A DNA stretch of 64,000 bases from Guptibacillus spartinae (lineage in GTDB: Bacteria; Bacillota; Bacilli; Bacillales; Guptibacillaceae): the NCBI RefSeq assembly GCF_028610625.1, contig NZ_JAQQWU010000005.1, forward strand, positions 183,119 to 247,118, given 5' to 3'. The notes under the pieces were generated by a model that searched no databases, was not told the origin of the DNA, and saw nothing but the letters and a program-made list of their open reading frames with translations. A program made the translations under genes and the position numbers. Of the stretch, positions 1-8,288 are shown piece by piece; positions within the stretch are counted from its first letter, which is position 1; each line of letters begins with the position of its first letter.

Positions 1-2
1 TT

Positions 3-662
3 CATACATATCTTTATCCAAATCAACGAAAACACGGCGCCAAACTCATTGGTCGCTGGGTAAACGAAGATCAGAATGAAATTACAGCCACATGGCAATA
101 CGATAGCTATTCCCATTACGAAGAAATTGAACAGCGCATCCGAAAAAGCGATCTCCATCAAAAAGCACAAGCGCGAAGACAAGAATTGGGCAACCTTTTC
201 CTTGAAAGTAAACAGGATTTCCTTACGTCAACAGCTGAACCTTACACGTATCATCCTCCTAAACATATCGTTTCAGCCGCAACGATTATTTTAAATGAAG
301 CTAACGAAATCCTTTTAATAAAAGGACCGCGGAGAGGCTGGGAATTCCCTGGAGGTCAGGTCGAGGAAGGCGAATCGCTGTCCGACGCCGCCATTCGAGA
401 AGCGAAAGAAGAATCTGGTGCAGATATTGAAATTGAAAAATACTGTGGCATTTTTCAAAATGTAAAGGGGTCGATTTCAAATCATTTATTTTTAGCTAAA
501 TACGTTGGCGGTGAATTGACCACATCCTCTGAAAGCCTTGAAGTCAGCTTCTTCCCTATTGAAAAAGCGCTTAGTCTCGTCACCTGGAAGAATTTTCGAC
601 AGCGTATGGAATATTGCTTGGATGAAAAACAACAACCATTTTATGTAGCATTTAATCAGTAA
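3..662 (+). CDS. NUDIX hydrolase with N-terminal extension (5' partial)
   Basis: The reading frame is open from the window edge, so the true start lies outside. The C-terminal part carries a complete NUDIX box (GGQVEEGESLSDAAIREAKE), with the Gx5Ex7REUxEExG glutamates that bind the metal for hydrolysis of nucleoside-diphosphate-linked compounds. The preceding 60 or so codons (YDSYSHYEEIEQRIRKSD and similar) look like the end of a NIPSNAP/dimeric alpha-beta-barrel type domain, which some Bacillus NUDIX proteins carry. A TTG at 186 could start a shorter protein, but it has no Shine-Dalgarno sequence and would cut a continuous frame. The substrate cannot be predicted. The NUDIX fold is certain; the N-terminal domain assignment is an inference. 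Confidence 0.85.
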   Translation, partial: HTYLYPNQRKHGAKLIGRWVNEDQNEITATWQYDSYSHYEEIEQRIRKSDLHQKAQARRQELGNLFLESKQDFLTSTAEPYTYHPPKHIVSAATIILNEANEILLIKGPRRGWEFPGGQVEEGESLSDAAIREAKEESGADIEIEKYCGIFQNVKGSISNHLFLAKYVGGELTTSSESLEVSFFPIEKALSLVTWKNFRQRMEYCLDEKQQPFYVAFNQ

Positions 663-694
663 ATTGTTAAGCAAGAAGTTAATGAATAAATCGT

Positions 695-721
695 CCTGCA
701 TAAGTTATGCAGGGCTTTTTT
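695..721 (+). terminator. Rho-independent terminator after the NUDIX gene
   Basis: CCTGCATAA at 695-703 pairs with TTATGCAGG at 705-713, and a T-run follows at 716-721. It ends the NUDIX transcript ahead of the next small genes. Confidence 0.8.
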
Positions 722-789
722 ATGTAAAAATTTGGTTTATCATGTTTTGTTTACAGGTATTTAGTAAGTATTTAGAAAAGGAGTCGATC

Positions 790-972
790 ATGGCTAAGAT
801 ATTAAAGTTTATTATTGTCATCATAGTAGGGACTGCTGTGCTTTTCTTACTCTCCGTTAAGGATGGTCAACCTCTCTTTTCATCTAAAAACTTCTCAATG
901 ATTCTAGGCATTCTTACATTTTACGCCACCCTGTATCTATGGAAATTCTGGCGTCGTAGAAATAACCCATGA
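790..972 (+). CDS. small two-helix membrane protein, unknown function
   Basis: This encodes 60 residues starting at an ATG preceded by AAAAGGAG. It has two hydrophobic segments (about residues 3-22 and 36-52) separated by a short polar loop, and ends in a basic tail (WKFWRRRNNP), so it is probably an integral membrane protein with a cytoplasmic C terminus. I do not recognise the family. Its stop codon lies next to the start region of the downstream membrane gene, so the two are probably co-transcribed. Confidence 0.65.
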   Translation: MAKILKFIIVIIVGTAVLFLLSVKDGQPLFSSKNFSMILGILTFYATLYLWKFWRRRNNP

Positions 973-989
973 AAACTGGAGGTGTCCTC

Positions 990-1418
990 ATGTTAAAGAA
1001 AAAAGCCCGCTCACCCGGCAAAGAATTTCTTCTTATGCTTCTTTTTTTCGCTATTCTTTTTGGTGGTGCCTTTCTTGCTTTTTATTATCTTGGATTTAAC
1101 ATCGGCTTTCCCATTTTCTTGATTCTTCTTATCGGTGTTGCTTACGTATCACGGCGAACAATCAAACAATCAGATAAAAACTTTCTCTCCCCTACTGATC
1201 GAAAATTTAATATGAAAAAGCATCCCTGGCTTTTTGGTATTCCTGCGTTTATTATTTTCTTTATAACTAACTATGTTCGTGATGATTATGGCTTAACTGC
1301 CGCCTTTATTCTGAGCCTTATTAACTTTTTCTTTAGTTTTGTGCTTTTCCTTGTCATCTATTACTTTAAGATGAAAAACCTTGGGTACCATCTAGAAGAT
1401 GGCCGCTGGTCAAAGTAG
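990..1418 (+). CDS. four-helix membrane protein, unknown function
   Basis: This encodes 142 residues with about four hydrophobic segments: two near residues 13-55 and two near 85-132. Polar, basic stretches separate the helix pairs. An ATG at 969 overlaps the previous stop, but GGAGGT at 978-983 sits 6 bases before the ATG at 990, so I chose 990. It is probably an operon partner of the upstream 60-residue protein. No enzymatic motif is visible and I do not recognise the family. Confidence 0.65.
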   Translation: MLKKKARSPGKEFLLMLLFFAILFGGAFLAFYYLGFNIGFPIFLILLIGVAYVSRRTIKQSDKNFLSPTDRKFNMKKHPWLFGIPAFIIFFITNYVRDDYGLTAAFILSLINFFFSFVLFLVIYYFKMKNLGYHLEDGRWSK

Positions 1419-1721
1419 CATTTTTTCAAGGACAGATCATAGCAATATTAAGGAGTTATCAACTTAAAAATCATGAATTTAAAACCGCTAATTCTTTGCG
1501 GTTTTATTTTGTTTTTATGGGGTAATAAAGAATTTAATGGACCGATTCGACTAATTTCGATTTTATTTTACAAAAAAGGGGGCTAATGGAATCGATTACC
1601 TGGTAATTTATCCTAAGATAATTAAGGGATGAAACAGATTAAAACTTCTCTCTTTACACCATACTAACGGTAGTGGTAGAGTAAGTAATTGTGTTTTAAA
1701 AAGCGATTAAAGGAGTCTTTT
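1419..1721. other. intergenic region with terminator and BCCT leader
   Basis: This stretch has no convincing gene. It contains the terminator at 1481-1516 and then AT-rich sequence leading to the BCCT start. A 37-codon frame from ATG 1474 overlaps the terminator hairpin and has a poorly placed AGGAG, so it is not called. Confidence 0.5.
1481..1516 (+). terminator. Rho-independent terminator
   Basis: AAAACCGC at 1481-1488 pairs with GCGGTTTT at 1498-1505 across an AT-rich loop, followed by a T-rich tail. It ends the two-gene membrane-protein unit. Confidence 0.75.
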
Positions 1722-3251
1722 ATGGACAATAAAGAAACTGGGCGTATTGATTGGCCCGTCTTTGGTATAAGCGGTGGGGTATTGATCCTCTTCGTGATTC
1801 TTGCACTTTTTGATATTTCTTTGGTTGAAAACTTGGTTAGCTCAAGCTTTGCCTGGTCCGCGAGGTTTTTCGGTGGGTTCTGGCAGGTTTTGATGCTAGC
1901 AACATTTTTTGTAGGAATTGGATTGGCCTTTTCTAAATACGGAAAAATAAAATTAGGTGGAATGGATAAACCAGAGCTTAGCTTATACAAATGGTTATCG
2001 ATTATCATGGCGACGTTACTTGCAGGTGGCGGTGTGTTTTGGGCGGCGGCTGAACCGATGTACCACTTCTTGACCGTCCCGCCTTCTCAAGATGGAAAAG
2101 GCATTGAAGCAGGAACTCAGGGTGCGATTGATACTGCACTTGCGCAAAGCTTTATGCACTGGGGTTTCCTTGCCTGGGCCATTCTAGGTACAATCAGTGC
2201 TGTCGTGATGATGTACGGACACTATCATAAAGGTATGCCGATGAAGCCGCGTACGCTTCTCTATCCAATTTTCGGTGAAAAGCTGCGTCACAGCTGGTTT
2301 GGTACCCTCATTGATGCGTTTTCCGTTATCGCAGTTGCCGCAGGTACAATTGGACCAATTGGATTCTTAGGCTTACAAGCAAGTTACGGTCTACAAGAAA
2401 TCTTCGGCATTCCAAATCAATTCAGCACGCAATTCTCAATTATTTTAGCTGTCGTCATTGTTTCAACGATTTCAGCAGTGACAGGGCTTTATAAAGGAAT
2501 TCAATATTTAAGTAGCTTTAACGTTCGCCTTGCGATTGGACTAATGGCGTTTATCGTCATCTTTGGTCCTGGTGGCTTTATCTTCAATCACTTTATCTCT
2601 GGATTTGGTGTTTATGTTGATCAATTTGTTACGATGAGCACATTCCGTGGCGATACAGGTTGGCTTTCCTTCTGGACAGTCTTTTTCTGGGGCTGGTTCA
2701 TCGGATACGGTCCAATGATGGCGATTCTAGTTAGTCGTATTTCAAGAGGACGTACAATTCGAGATATCATTATTGCTGTTTCGATTTTTGCACCAATTAT
2801 CTCAACCTTCTGGTTTACCGTACTCGGTGGTTCTGGCATTTTCTTTGAACTTTCAAACCCTGGTTCGATCTCAGAAGCATTGAATGCAGCTGGTAATCCA
2901 GCAGCCATGTTCGCCATTACAGAACAATTCCCGCTGGCAAGCATCGTGTCACCATTGTTCTTGATTCTAACGATTCTTTTCGTTGTTACAACTAGTGACT
3001 CCATGTCTTATACCATTGCCATGGCGGTTACTGGTGAAGGCGATCCACAAAGATGGCTTCGCGTCTTCTGGGCGATTCTTATGGGAACTGTCGCAGTTAT
3101 TCTTCTCATCACAGGAGACAGCGGTATTACGCAGTTACAGAACTTCATTGTGGTAACAGCTGTTCCAGTCTCGCTCATCCTTCTGCCAATGATTTGGCTC
3201 GCACCAAAAGTAGCGAAGGAAATGGCAAGAGATCAAAATATCATCAAGTAA
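1722..3251 (+). CDS. BCCT-family transporter (betaine/carnitine/choline type)
   Basis: This encodes 509 residues and about 12 membrane segments. The family signature is clear from GGGVFWAAAEPMYHF near residue 100 and the SRISRGRTIRDI loop near 345. BCCT carriers move trimethylammonium compounds by Na+ or H+ symport or by exchange. The usual aromatic-box segment (WAWWISW) reads WGWFIGY here, so the substrate may differ from glycine betaine. The start ATG at 1722 follows AAAGGAG; an upstream in-frame TTG region at 1689 has no ribosome-binding site. The 3-hydroxybutyrate dehydrogenase gene lies downstream behind a terminator, and a GntP permease lies beyond it, so a shared catabolic role is possible but inferred. 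Confidence 0.9.
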   Translation: MDNKETGRIDWPVFGISGGVLILFVILALFDISLVENLVSSSFAWSARFFGGFWQVLMLATFFVGIGLAFSKYGKIKLGGMDKPELSLYKWLSIIMATLLAGGGVFWAAAEPMYHFLTVPPSQDGKGIEAGTQGAIDTALAQSFMHWGFLAWAILGTISAVVMMYGHYHKGMPMKPRTLLYPIFGEKLRHSWFGTLIDAFSVIAVAAGTIGPIGFLGLQASYGLQEIFGIPNQFSTQFSIILAVVIVSTISAVTGLYKGIQYLSSFNVRLAIGLMAFIVIFGPGGFIFNHFISGFGVYVDQFVTMSTFRGDTGWLSFWTVFFWGWFIGYGPMMAILVSRISRGRTIRDIIIAVSIFAPIISTFWFTVLGGSGIFFELSNPGSISEALNAAGNPAAMFAITEQFPLASIVSPLFLILTILFVVTTSDSMSYTIAMAVTGEGDPQRWLRVFWAILMGTVAVILLITGDSGITQLQNFIVVTAVPVSLILLPMIWLAPKVAKEMARDQNIIK

Positions 3252-3257
3252 AGCGTT

Positions 3258-3290
3258 TGGCCCTCTCCCCTTTGGGGAGAGGGCCATTTT
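3258..3290 (+). terminator. Rho-independent terminator of the BCCT gene
   Basis: GGCCCTCTCCCC pairs with GGGGAGAGGGCC around a 3-base loop, followed by ATTTT. Confidence 0.85.
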
Positions 3291-3292
3291 AA

Positions 3293-3330
3293 TGGTGCCT
3301 GTCACCACCCGCTATTCGTCGAAGGAAGTC
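3293..3330 (+). repeat. dispersed GGTGCCTGTCACCACCCG element, copy A
   Basis: TGGTGCCTGTCACCACCCG at 3293-3311 is followed by CTATTCGTCGAA. The core GGTG-cctgt-CACC is an imperfect inverted repeat. Related copies lie at 5611, 9798, 14548, 14613 and 22863, all between genes. Confidence 0.8.
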
Positions 3331-3396
3331 GAAATATCTTGAGAAGAATTGGGTATCCTAAGAGCTGAGTTACTTATACTTAAGGAGGAGACAACG

Positions 3397-4173
3397 ATGC
3401 TTGAAGGTAAATGTGCATTAATCACCGGCTCTGGTCAGGGAATTGGACTTGAGATCGCTACTGAATTTGCGAAAGCTGGCGCAAAGGTTATGCTTAATGA
3501 CATTAATGAGGATACGCTGAAAGAGTCAGTGGAAAGCTTAACATCTCAAGGCTTTACCGTTGAAGGCGTTGTGGCAAACGTTGCGAAGGAAGAAGATGTA
3601 AAGAACGCGATTGAAGAAACCGTCAGGAAATTTGGTCGTATTGATATTCTTGTGAACAATGCAGGAATCCAGCATGTCGCTCCTATCGAAGAATTCCCAA
3701 GTGAAAAGTACGGGTTAATTCTGGATATTATGCTAAAGGGTCCTTTCTATGGTATCAAATATGCATTTCCAATTATGAAAGAACAAGGTTATGGCCGCAT
3801 CCTAAATATGGCTTCTATCAATGGATTAATTGGTTTTGCTGGAAAAGCAGGATACAACAGCGCAAAGCACGGCGTCATTGGGCTTACGAAAGTAGCAGCT
3901 CTTGAGGGCGCAGACTACGGCATTACGGTCAATGCGATCTGTCCTGGTTACGTTGACACCCCTCTTGTTCAGAATCAGCTTGAGGATCTTGCGAAAACGC
4001 GCAATATCGAAAAAGAGAAAGCGTTAGAACAAGTCATTTATCCACTCGTTCCTCAGAAGCGTTTAATCCAGGTTCAAGAAGTGGCCGACTACTCCATTTT
4101 CCTTGTCAGTGAGAAAGCGAAAAGCATTACAGGTCAAGCTGCTGTTATTGATGGTGGTTATACAGCTCAGTAA
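3397..4173 (+). CDS. bdhA: 3-hydroxybutyrate dehydrogenase (SDR family)
   Basis: This encodes 258 residues of a classical short-chain dehydrogenase. The NAD site is TGSGQGIG near residue 9, NNAG lies near 88, and the active-site Ser and YxxxK (YNSAKHG) lie near 140-156. The stretches NAICPGYVDTPLV and ITGQAAVIDGGYTAQ match bacterial D-3-hydroxybutyrate dehydrogenases such as B. subtilis YxjF. It would interconvert 3-hydroxybutyrate and acetoacetate with NAD(H). The start ATG at 3397 follows AAGGAGGAG. It converges with a GntP permease of the kind found beside YxjF homologues, which supports a role in ketone-body use. CoA-transferase genes (scoAB) are absent from this window. Confidence 0.88.
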   Translation: MLEGKCALITGSGQGIGLEIATEFAKAGAKVMLNDINEDTLKESVESLTSQGFTVEGVVANVAKEEDVKNAIEETVRKFGRIDILVNNAGIQHVAPIEEFPSEKYGLILDIMLKGPFYGIKYAFPIMKEQGYGRILNMASINGLIGFAGKAGYNSAKHGVIGLTKVAALEGADYGITVNAICPGYVDTPLVQNQLEDLAKTRNIEKEKALEQVIYPLVPQKRLIQVQEVADYSIFLVSEKAKSITGQAAVIDGGYTAQ

Positions 4174-4174
4174 A

Positions 4175-4222
4175 AAAAATCCCCCGCACGTCCTTTATCC
4201 TAAGGATGTGCGGGGGATTTTC
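4175..4222. terminator. bidirectional terminator between bdhA and the GntP permease
   Basis: AAAATCCCCCGCAC pairs with GTGCGGGGGATTTT, with an inner TCCTT/AAGGA pairing. It has A/T tracts on both sides and serves both convergent genes. Confidence 0.9.
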
Positions 4223-4237
4223 CTATGTTCAGATAAC

Positions 4238-5527
4238 TTAATTGATGCCCATCATCGCCAAGAAAATAATAGCGATCGTTGCAATCATCGGAATAATTAG
4301 TCCGACCACGAACACATCTTTATAAGAATCTTTGTGTGTTAGTCCTGTTACTGTAAATAGTGTTAAAAGCGCACCGTTATGCGGGAGAATGGATGCCCCG
4401 GAAGCTACCGCTGTGATACGGTGAAACGCTTCTAAGCTAAGGTTATTACTAATGGCAATGTCGTAGTATTCACTACCAAGCGCTTCAAGCGCAATTCCCA
4501 TTCCGCCAGAAGCTGAACCTGTAATCATGGCTAATAGTTGAACAGCAAAGGCTTCTGAGAAATACGGGCTAAGTGGAATTGCAAAAATCAGGTCTTTTAC
4601 AGCTTCAAAACCAGGTGATGCTGTTACGACAGAACCAAAACCAACGGCAGCACTCGTATTGATTGTCGCCATAACTGAGCCGGAAGCCCCTCCGTTAATG
4701 GCTTTAATGAACTGCTTGTAATTTTTAATATTAAAGAGCATAATGAGCAAAATTCCGATACCAAGAGCAATCAAAATGCTTAAGTTTTCAAATGCATTTA
4801 GCGTCACAACTACAGCGATGAGCGGAATCACAGATAGGATCCAGTTTGGAAGTTCATCTTCGTTAATGCTCTTTACTTCATTTGAACCTTTTGGTTCTGT
4901 AAATTCCTCACCATTTTTCGTAAGCTGCTTCTCACGGAACTTTAGATAAAAATAACCACCAACCGCCATTATTAAACCAGCGACAATTCCAAGAATCGGC
5001 GCCGCCATGGTAGACGTTTTAAACGTATTAATCGGGATAATGTTTTGAATTTGTGGTGTTCCGGGGAGAGCCGTCATCGTAAAGGTAAAAGCTCCTAAAA
5101 CAAACGTAGACGGGAGTAACTTTCTTGATACGTTTGCCTGACGGAACATCGCCACCGCCAATGGATAAACGGCGAAGACTACGACGAAGAGACTCACGCC
5201 TCCATATGTAAGAATCGCTGCTGAAATCAGCATTCCTAGAATTGCACGTTTTTCTCCAATTAAGTTTGAGATTTTATAAGCAACGGACTGCGCTGCCCCT
5301 GTGTCCTCCATTAACTTCCCAAAAATCGCTCCAAATAAGAAAATTGGGAAATACGCTTTTGCGAAATCAACGAAGCCTTCCATATACGTTCCTGTATAGG
5401 ATTCGAGAATATTCATTCCGCTCAACAATGCTACAATCCCAGATACCAATGGCGCAATCCAAATAATGGACCACCCTAGGTAAGCGAGGAGCATTAAGAG
5501 AGCGAGACCAACAATAATACTAATCAT
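4238..5527 (-). CDS. GntP-family permease (possible 3-hydroxybutyrate/organic acid transporter)
   Basis: This encodes 429 residues and about 11-12 membrane helices, with the layout of the GntP gluconate:H+ symporter superfamily. Features include GFVDFAKAYFPIFLFGAIFG near residue 50, the TALPGTPQIQN motif near 150 and NTSAAVGFGSVV near 290. The start ATG is preceded by GAGGAGG at 10 bases. In B. subtilis the relative YxjC sits with the YxjF dehydrogenase, and the same pairing occurs here, so the substrate is more likely 3-hydroxybutyrate or a related acid than gluconate. That last step is inference from context. Confidence 0.85.
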   Translation of the reverse strand: MISIIVGLALLMLLAYLGWSIIWIAPLVSGIVALLSGMNILESYTGTYMEGFVDFAKAYFPIFLFGAIFGKLMEDTGAAQSVAYKISNLIGEKRAILGMLISAAILTYGGVSLFVVVFAVYPLAVAMFRQANVSRKLLPSTFVLGAFTFTMTALPGTPQIQNIIPINTFKTSTMAAPILGIVAGLIMAVGGYFYLKFREKQLTKNGEEFTEPKGSNEVKSINEDELPNWILSVIPLIAVVVTLNAFENLSILIALGIGILLIMLFNIKNYKQFIKAINGGASGSVMATINTSAAVGFGSVVTASPGFEAVKDLIFAIPLSPYFSEAFAVQLLAMITGSASGGMGIALEALGSEYYDIAISNNLSLEAFHRITAVASGASILPHNGALLTLFTVTGLTHKDSYKDVFVVGLIIPMIATIAIIFLAMMGIN

Positions 5528-5610
5528 AGCTGATTTGCCTCCTCATAAATCTTCTGTCTGTCTTACTATGTCCAATCCTGGCAAATCTAAATCGACAAAA
5601 GCCGACTCGC

Positions 5611-5655
5611 AGGTGCCTGTCACCACCCGTATTTACTCGAATTCACTCGAATGAT
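5611..5655 (+). repeat. dispersed GGTGCCTGTCACCACCCG element, copy B
   Basis: AGGTGCCTGTCACCACCCG at 5611-5629 is followed by TATTTACTCGAATTC, including the TCGAA seen near the end of other copies. Five clear relatives occur elsewhere in the window. Confidence 0.8.
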
Positions 5656-5767
5656 GTTACCCGTTTGCTTTAAAGGTGAAACGTAAAATAATACTTTTCA
5701 CATATAACGAATAACATTCATAAAAGTAAGAAAGATCAAACGATTCTTTCAGAACAAATAAAAACCA

Positions 5768-5797
5768 TTGACAAATGCCCCGGTTGTTACATACGAT
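5768..5797 (+). promoter_or_regulatory. sigma-A promoter of feoAB
   Basis: TTGACA at 5768-5773 and TACGAT at 5792-5797 are separated by 18 bases. The -10 is weak. An ATTATCA half-site overlaps the start region and may relate to Fur, but a full box is not visible. Confidence 0.5.
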
Positions 5798-5865
5798 GTA
5801 ATTATCAGTTTTGCCCTAAGGAAAAAGTGTAGACAAGAGCTAAAAGAGTAAACGGAGGACAACTA

Positions 5866-6105
5866 ATGAACTTATATGAAGGGAATAAAGGAGATCGCAT
5901 CCGCATTAAAGAGGTTGCCATTGAGGGAGTTATGAGAAGAAGACTTCTGGATTTAGGGTTCGTTCCTGGCGCCGTCGTTGATGTATTAAAGAAAAGTCCA
6001 CTCGGAGATCCGATTGCCTTTCGCGTGAGCCATACAACCATTGCACTTCGAAAAGAAGAAAGCATAAAAATCACCGGGGAGTTGATACAAGATGACAACG
6101 AATGA
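5866..6105 (+). CDS. feoA: ferrous iron transport protein A
   Basis: This encodes 79 residues with the SH3-like FeoA fold: GDRIRIKEVA near residue 9, RRRLLDLGFVPGAVVDV near 23 and RVSHTTIALRKEES near 54. FeoA is a small cytoplasmic partner that modulates the FeoB Fe(II) permease. The ATG follows CGGAGGA. Its end overlaps the start of the FeoB GTPase gene by 14 bases, indicating translational coupling. Confidence 0.93.
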   Translation: MNLYEGNKGDRIRIKEVAIEGVMRRRLLDLGFVPGAVVDVLKKSPLGDPIAFRVSHTTIALRKEESIKITGELIQDDNE

Positions 6106-6838
6106 GGTCTATCGGATTGCACTCGCTGGGAATCCGAATACAGGTAAAAGCACGCTATTTAATGCTCTAACGGGATTGAAACAGCATACAGGCAACTGGG
6201 CCGGTAAAACAGTTAGCCTCGCTGAAGGGTCTGTTCACTATAAAAAAAACACCTATCGATTAATCGACTTACCAGGAACCTACTCTCTGTATTCAAATTC
6301 CACCGATGAAGAGGTTGCGAGGAATTACATTGTGTTTGAGAAACCTCATGTCACTCTTGTCGTCCTTGATGCCACCTCACTTGAACGTAATTTAAATCTT
6401 GCTCTACAGGTGATGGAAATGACATCAAACGTAATTGTTTGTGTGAATTTGATCGATGAAGCAAAAAAACGTGGAATTGAAATTGATGAATTAAAACTCA
6501 TGCGGCAGCTTGGGGTTCCAGTATTAAAAATATCCGCGCGAAATAAAACAGGTTTCCCAGCTCTATTAGATACGATTGATCGAATGATTCGTGGAGAAAT
6601 CAGTACCTCCCCCTACGCCATTCAATACAATGATGAAACCGAAGGGAAAATTAGCCAGCTTGTACCTAACGTGAAAAAACTTGTGGGAGATCGCTTTCCA
6701 TCAAGATGGATTGCACTCAGACTTCTTGACGGCGATACTTCTTTATTAGATGAAATACAAAAGAGAATGCACCAGGAGGAGGAATCAACGTGGAATACAG
6801 TCCAGAAAACGAGCGGCAGTCATTTAGAGAACTTCTAA
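6092..6838 (+). CDS. feoB: FeoB N-terminal GTPase domain as a separate protein
   Basis: This encodes 248 residues corresponding only to the cytosolic G domain and GDI-like region of FeoB. The P-loop GNPNTGKST is at residues 13-21, DLPG at 59-62 and NLID at 119-122. The protein ends at a stop codon just where a fused FeoB would continue into its membrane part. The permease portion is encoded by the next gene in another frame with its own ribosome-binding site, so this looks like a natural split rather than a sequencing frameshift. It would power or gate Fe(II) import together with FeoA and the permease. Confidence 0.9.
   Translation: MTTNEVYRIALAGNPNTGKSTLFNALTGLKQHTGNWAGKTVSLAEGSVHYKKNTYRLIDLPGTYSLYSNSTDEEVARNYIVFEKPHVTLVVLDATSLERNLNLALQVMEMTSNVIVCVNLIDEAKKRGIEIDELKLMRQLGVPVLKISARNKTGFPALLDTIDRMIRGEISTSPYAIQYNDETEGKISQLVPNVKKLVGDRFPSRWIALRLLDGDTSLLDEIQKRMHQEEESTWNTVQKTSGSHLENF
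6774..6792 (+). promoter_or_regulatory. ribosome-binding site and GTG start of the split FeoB permease
   Basis: AGGAGGAGGA lies inside the GTPase gene, and GGAGG (6778-6782) is 7 bases before GTG 6790. Such a strong, correctly spaced site argues that the second FeoB half is translated independently. Confidence 0.8.
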
Positions 6839-8190
6839 ATCAAGCCAATGAACTATCAACTTCCTCCCTCAGAGATGAAGTGGTTTCCAGTTTATATCAA
6901 ACAAGTCAGCAAATATGTAGTAGAACAGTCCGTTTTACAAAAAGCAAAGAAGATAAGAAAACAGAGCGATTAGACGCCATTTTCACTTCACCAATTTGGG
7001 GTTTTCCGATTATGCTCATCATGCTTGGCCTTATCTTCTATCTCACGATTGCCGGCGCTAACGTACCATCTTCTATGCTTGCAAACTTCTTTACGTGGTT
7101 GGAAGACTATATTTCAATGGCTTTCTTTGCACTCAATTCACCCGACTGGCTGCACGGCGTTCTCGTTCTAGGCTTGTACCGAGGAACAACATGGGTGATC
7201 AGCGTCATGCTACCACCAATGGCGATCTTTTTTCCAACGTTTGCTTTACTTGAAAGCTACGGATATTTACCTCGCGTTGCATTCAATATGGATCGGCTAT
7301 TTAAAAAAGTGGGGGCGCACGGTAAGCAGTCGCTCACGATGGCGATGGGTTTCGGTTGTAATGCAGCAGCTGTTCTGTCCACTCGTATTATCGAGTCTCC
7401 GCGTGAACGGATGCTCGCCATCTTAACAAACAATTTTGTACCGTGTAACGGTCGCTGGGGTACGCTCATCGTGCTCGCTTCTCTTTTTATGGCAGCTGGT
7501 TTTACAGGTGGAATGAAGACGCTCGTCTCCTCTGGCGTTATTGTCGGAATCGTGATTTTCGGTATTTTCGTTACGTTTGCTGTGTCATGGGTCCTATCTA
7601 AAACCATGCTAAAAGGCGTTCCAACGCATTATACATTAGAGCTACCACCCTATCGTCGACCAAAGTTTTTTGATACGATTGTCCGCTCTTCCCTGAATAA
7701 ATCTTATGCCGTTCTTATGAGAGCGATCAAAATCGCTGCACCAGCTGGTATTCTCACCTGGGTATTTGCAAACATCTATATTGGTGACACGAGCATCTTT
7801 ATGTATGGTGTGAATTTTCTCGACCCGTTCGCTCAATCACTAGGGTTAGATGGCTACATTATGCTTGCGTTTCTACTCGGTTTACCTGCAAATGAAGTCG
7901 TATTACCGATTCTGTTAATGGGCTATCTCTCGACTGGGTCCATGCTTGAAGTCGACAACCTGGCTGACTTAAAAAATATCTTTCTCGATCAAGGTTGGAC
8001 GTGGTTAACGGCACTTAATATGATGTTATTTTCTTTGCTTCATTACCCATGTGGCACCACGTTAATTAACATCTATAAAGAAACAAAAAGTTACAAGTGG
8101 ACATTTGTGGCCTTCTTGATTCCAACTGTGATTGCCATTGGCGTTACGTTTGCTGTTGCGCAATTGGTAAGAGGAATGGGTTGGGTTTAG
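6790..8190 (+). CDS. feoB: FeoB membrane permease domain as a separate protein
   Basis: This encodes 466 residues. A short polar N terminus is followed by two nucleoside-recognition (Gate) domains and the FeoB C-terminal region. The typical FeoB segments are GFGCNAAAVLSTRIIESPRE, with its conserved Cys, then NNFVPCNGR and GLPANEVVLP. A C-terminal HYPCGTTL supplies a further conserved Cys. It forms the Fe(II) channel in the cytoplasmic membrane. The frame overlaps the GTPase gene by 49 bases. No feoC-like gene follows; a strong terminator does. Confidence 0.9.
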   Translation: MEYSPENERQSFRELLNQANELSTSSLRDEVVSSLYQTSQQICSRTVRFTKSKEDKKTERLDAIFTSPIWGFPIMLIMLGLIFYLTIAGANVPSSMLANFFTWLEDYISMAFFALNSPDWLHGVLVLGLYRGTTWVISVMLPPMAIFFPTFALLESYGYLPRVAFNMDRLFKKVGAHGKQSLTMAMGFGCNAAAVLSTRIIESPRERMLAILTNNFVPCNGRWGTLIVLASLFMAAGFTGGMKTLVSSGVIVGIVIFGIFVTFAVSWVLSKTMLKGVPTHYTLELPPYRRPKFFDTIVRSSLNKSYAVLMRAIKIAAPAGILTWVFANIYIGDTSIFMYGVNFLDPFAQSLGLDGYIMLAFLLGLPANEVVLPILLMGYLSTGSMLEVDNLADLKNIFLDQGWTWLTALNMMLFSLLHYPCGTTLINIYKETKSYKWTFVAFLIPTVIAIGVTFAVAQLVRGMGWV

Positions 8191-8208
8191 GAAGTCCTTT
8201 CATTAGAA

Positions 8209-8247
8209 GAAGCACGCCCGCTGAATAGCGGGCGTGCTTCTTCATTT
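8209..8247 (+). terminator. terminator of the feoAB operon
   Basis: GAAGCACGCCCGC pairs perfectly with GCGGGCGTGCTTC around a 6-base loop, followed by TTCATTT. Confidence 0.85.
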
Positions 8248-8288
8248 GTAGATCGTTTTATAGAAAGCGCGAACCTGCTCATCACTTG

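Larger units (their letters stand above)
5528..5865. other. intergenic region upstream of feoA
   Basis: This divergent gap holds repeat copy B, the feoA promoter and no gene that I can support. A half-site resembling a Fur box (ATTATCA at 5801-5807) is present, but the other half is not recognisable. Confidence 0.5.

Noticed and set aside
1474..1587. 37-codon plus-strand gene
   Set aside because: It overlaps the terminator hairpin and its AGGAG is about 18 bases away from the ATG.
5792..5815. Fur box at the feoA promoter
   Set aside because: Only one half-site (ATTATCA) matches; the other half does not, so it was not annotated as a Fur site.
6790..6838. sequencing frameshift in a single feoB gene
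   Set aside because: A strong, correctly spaced ribosome-binding site and GTG start support two separate genes, although read checking would settle it.
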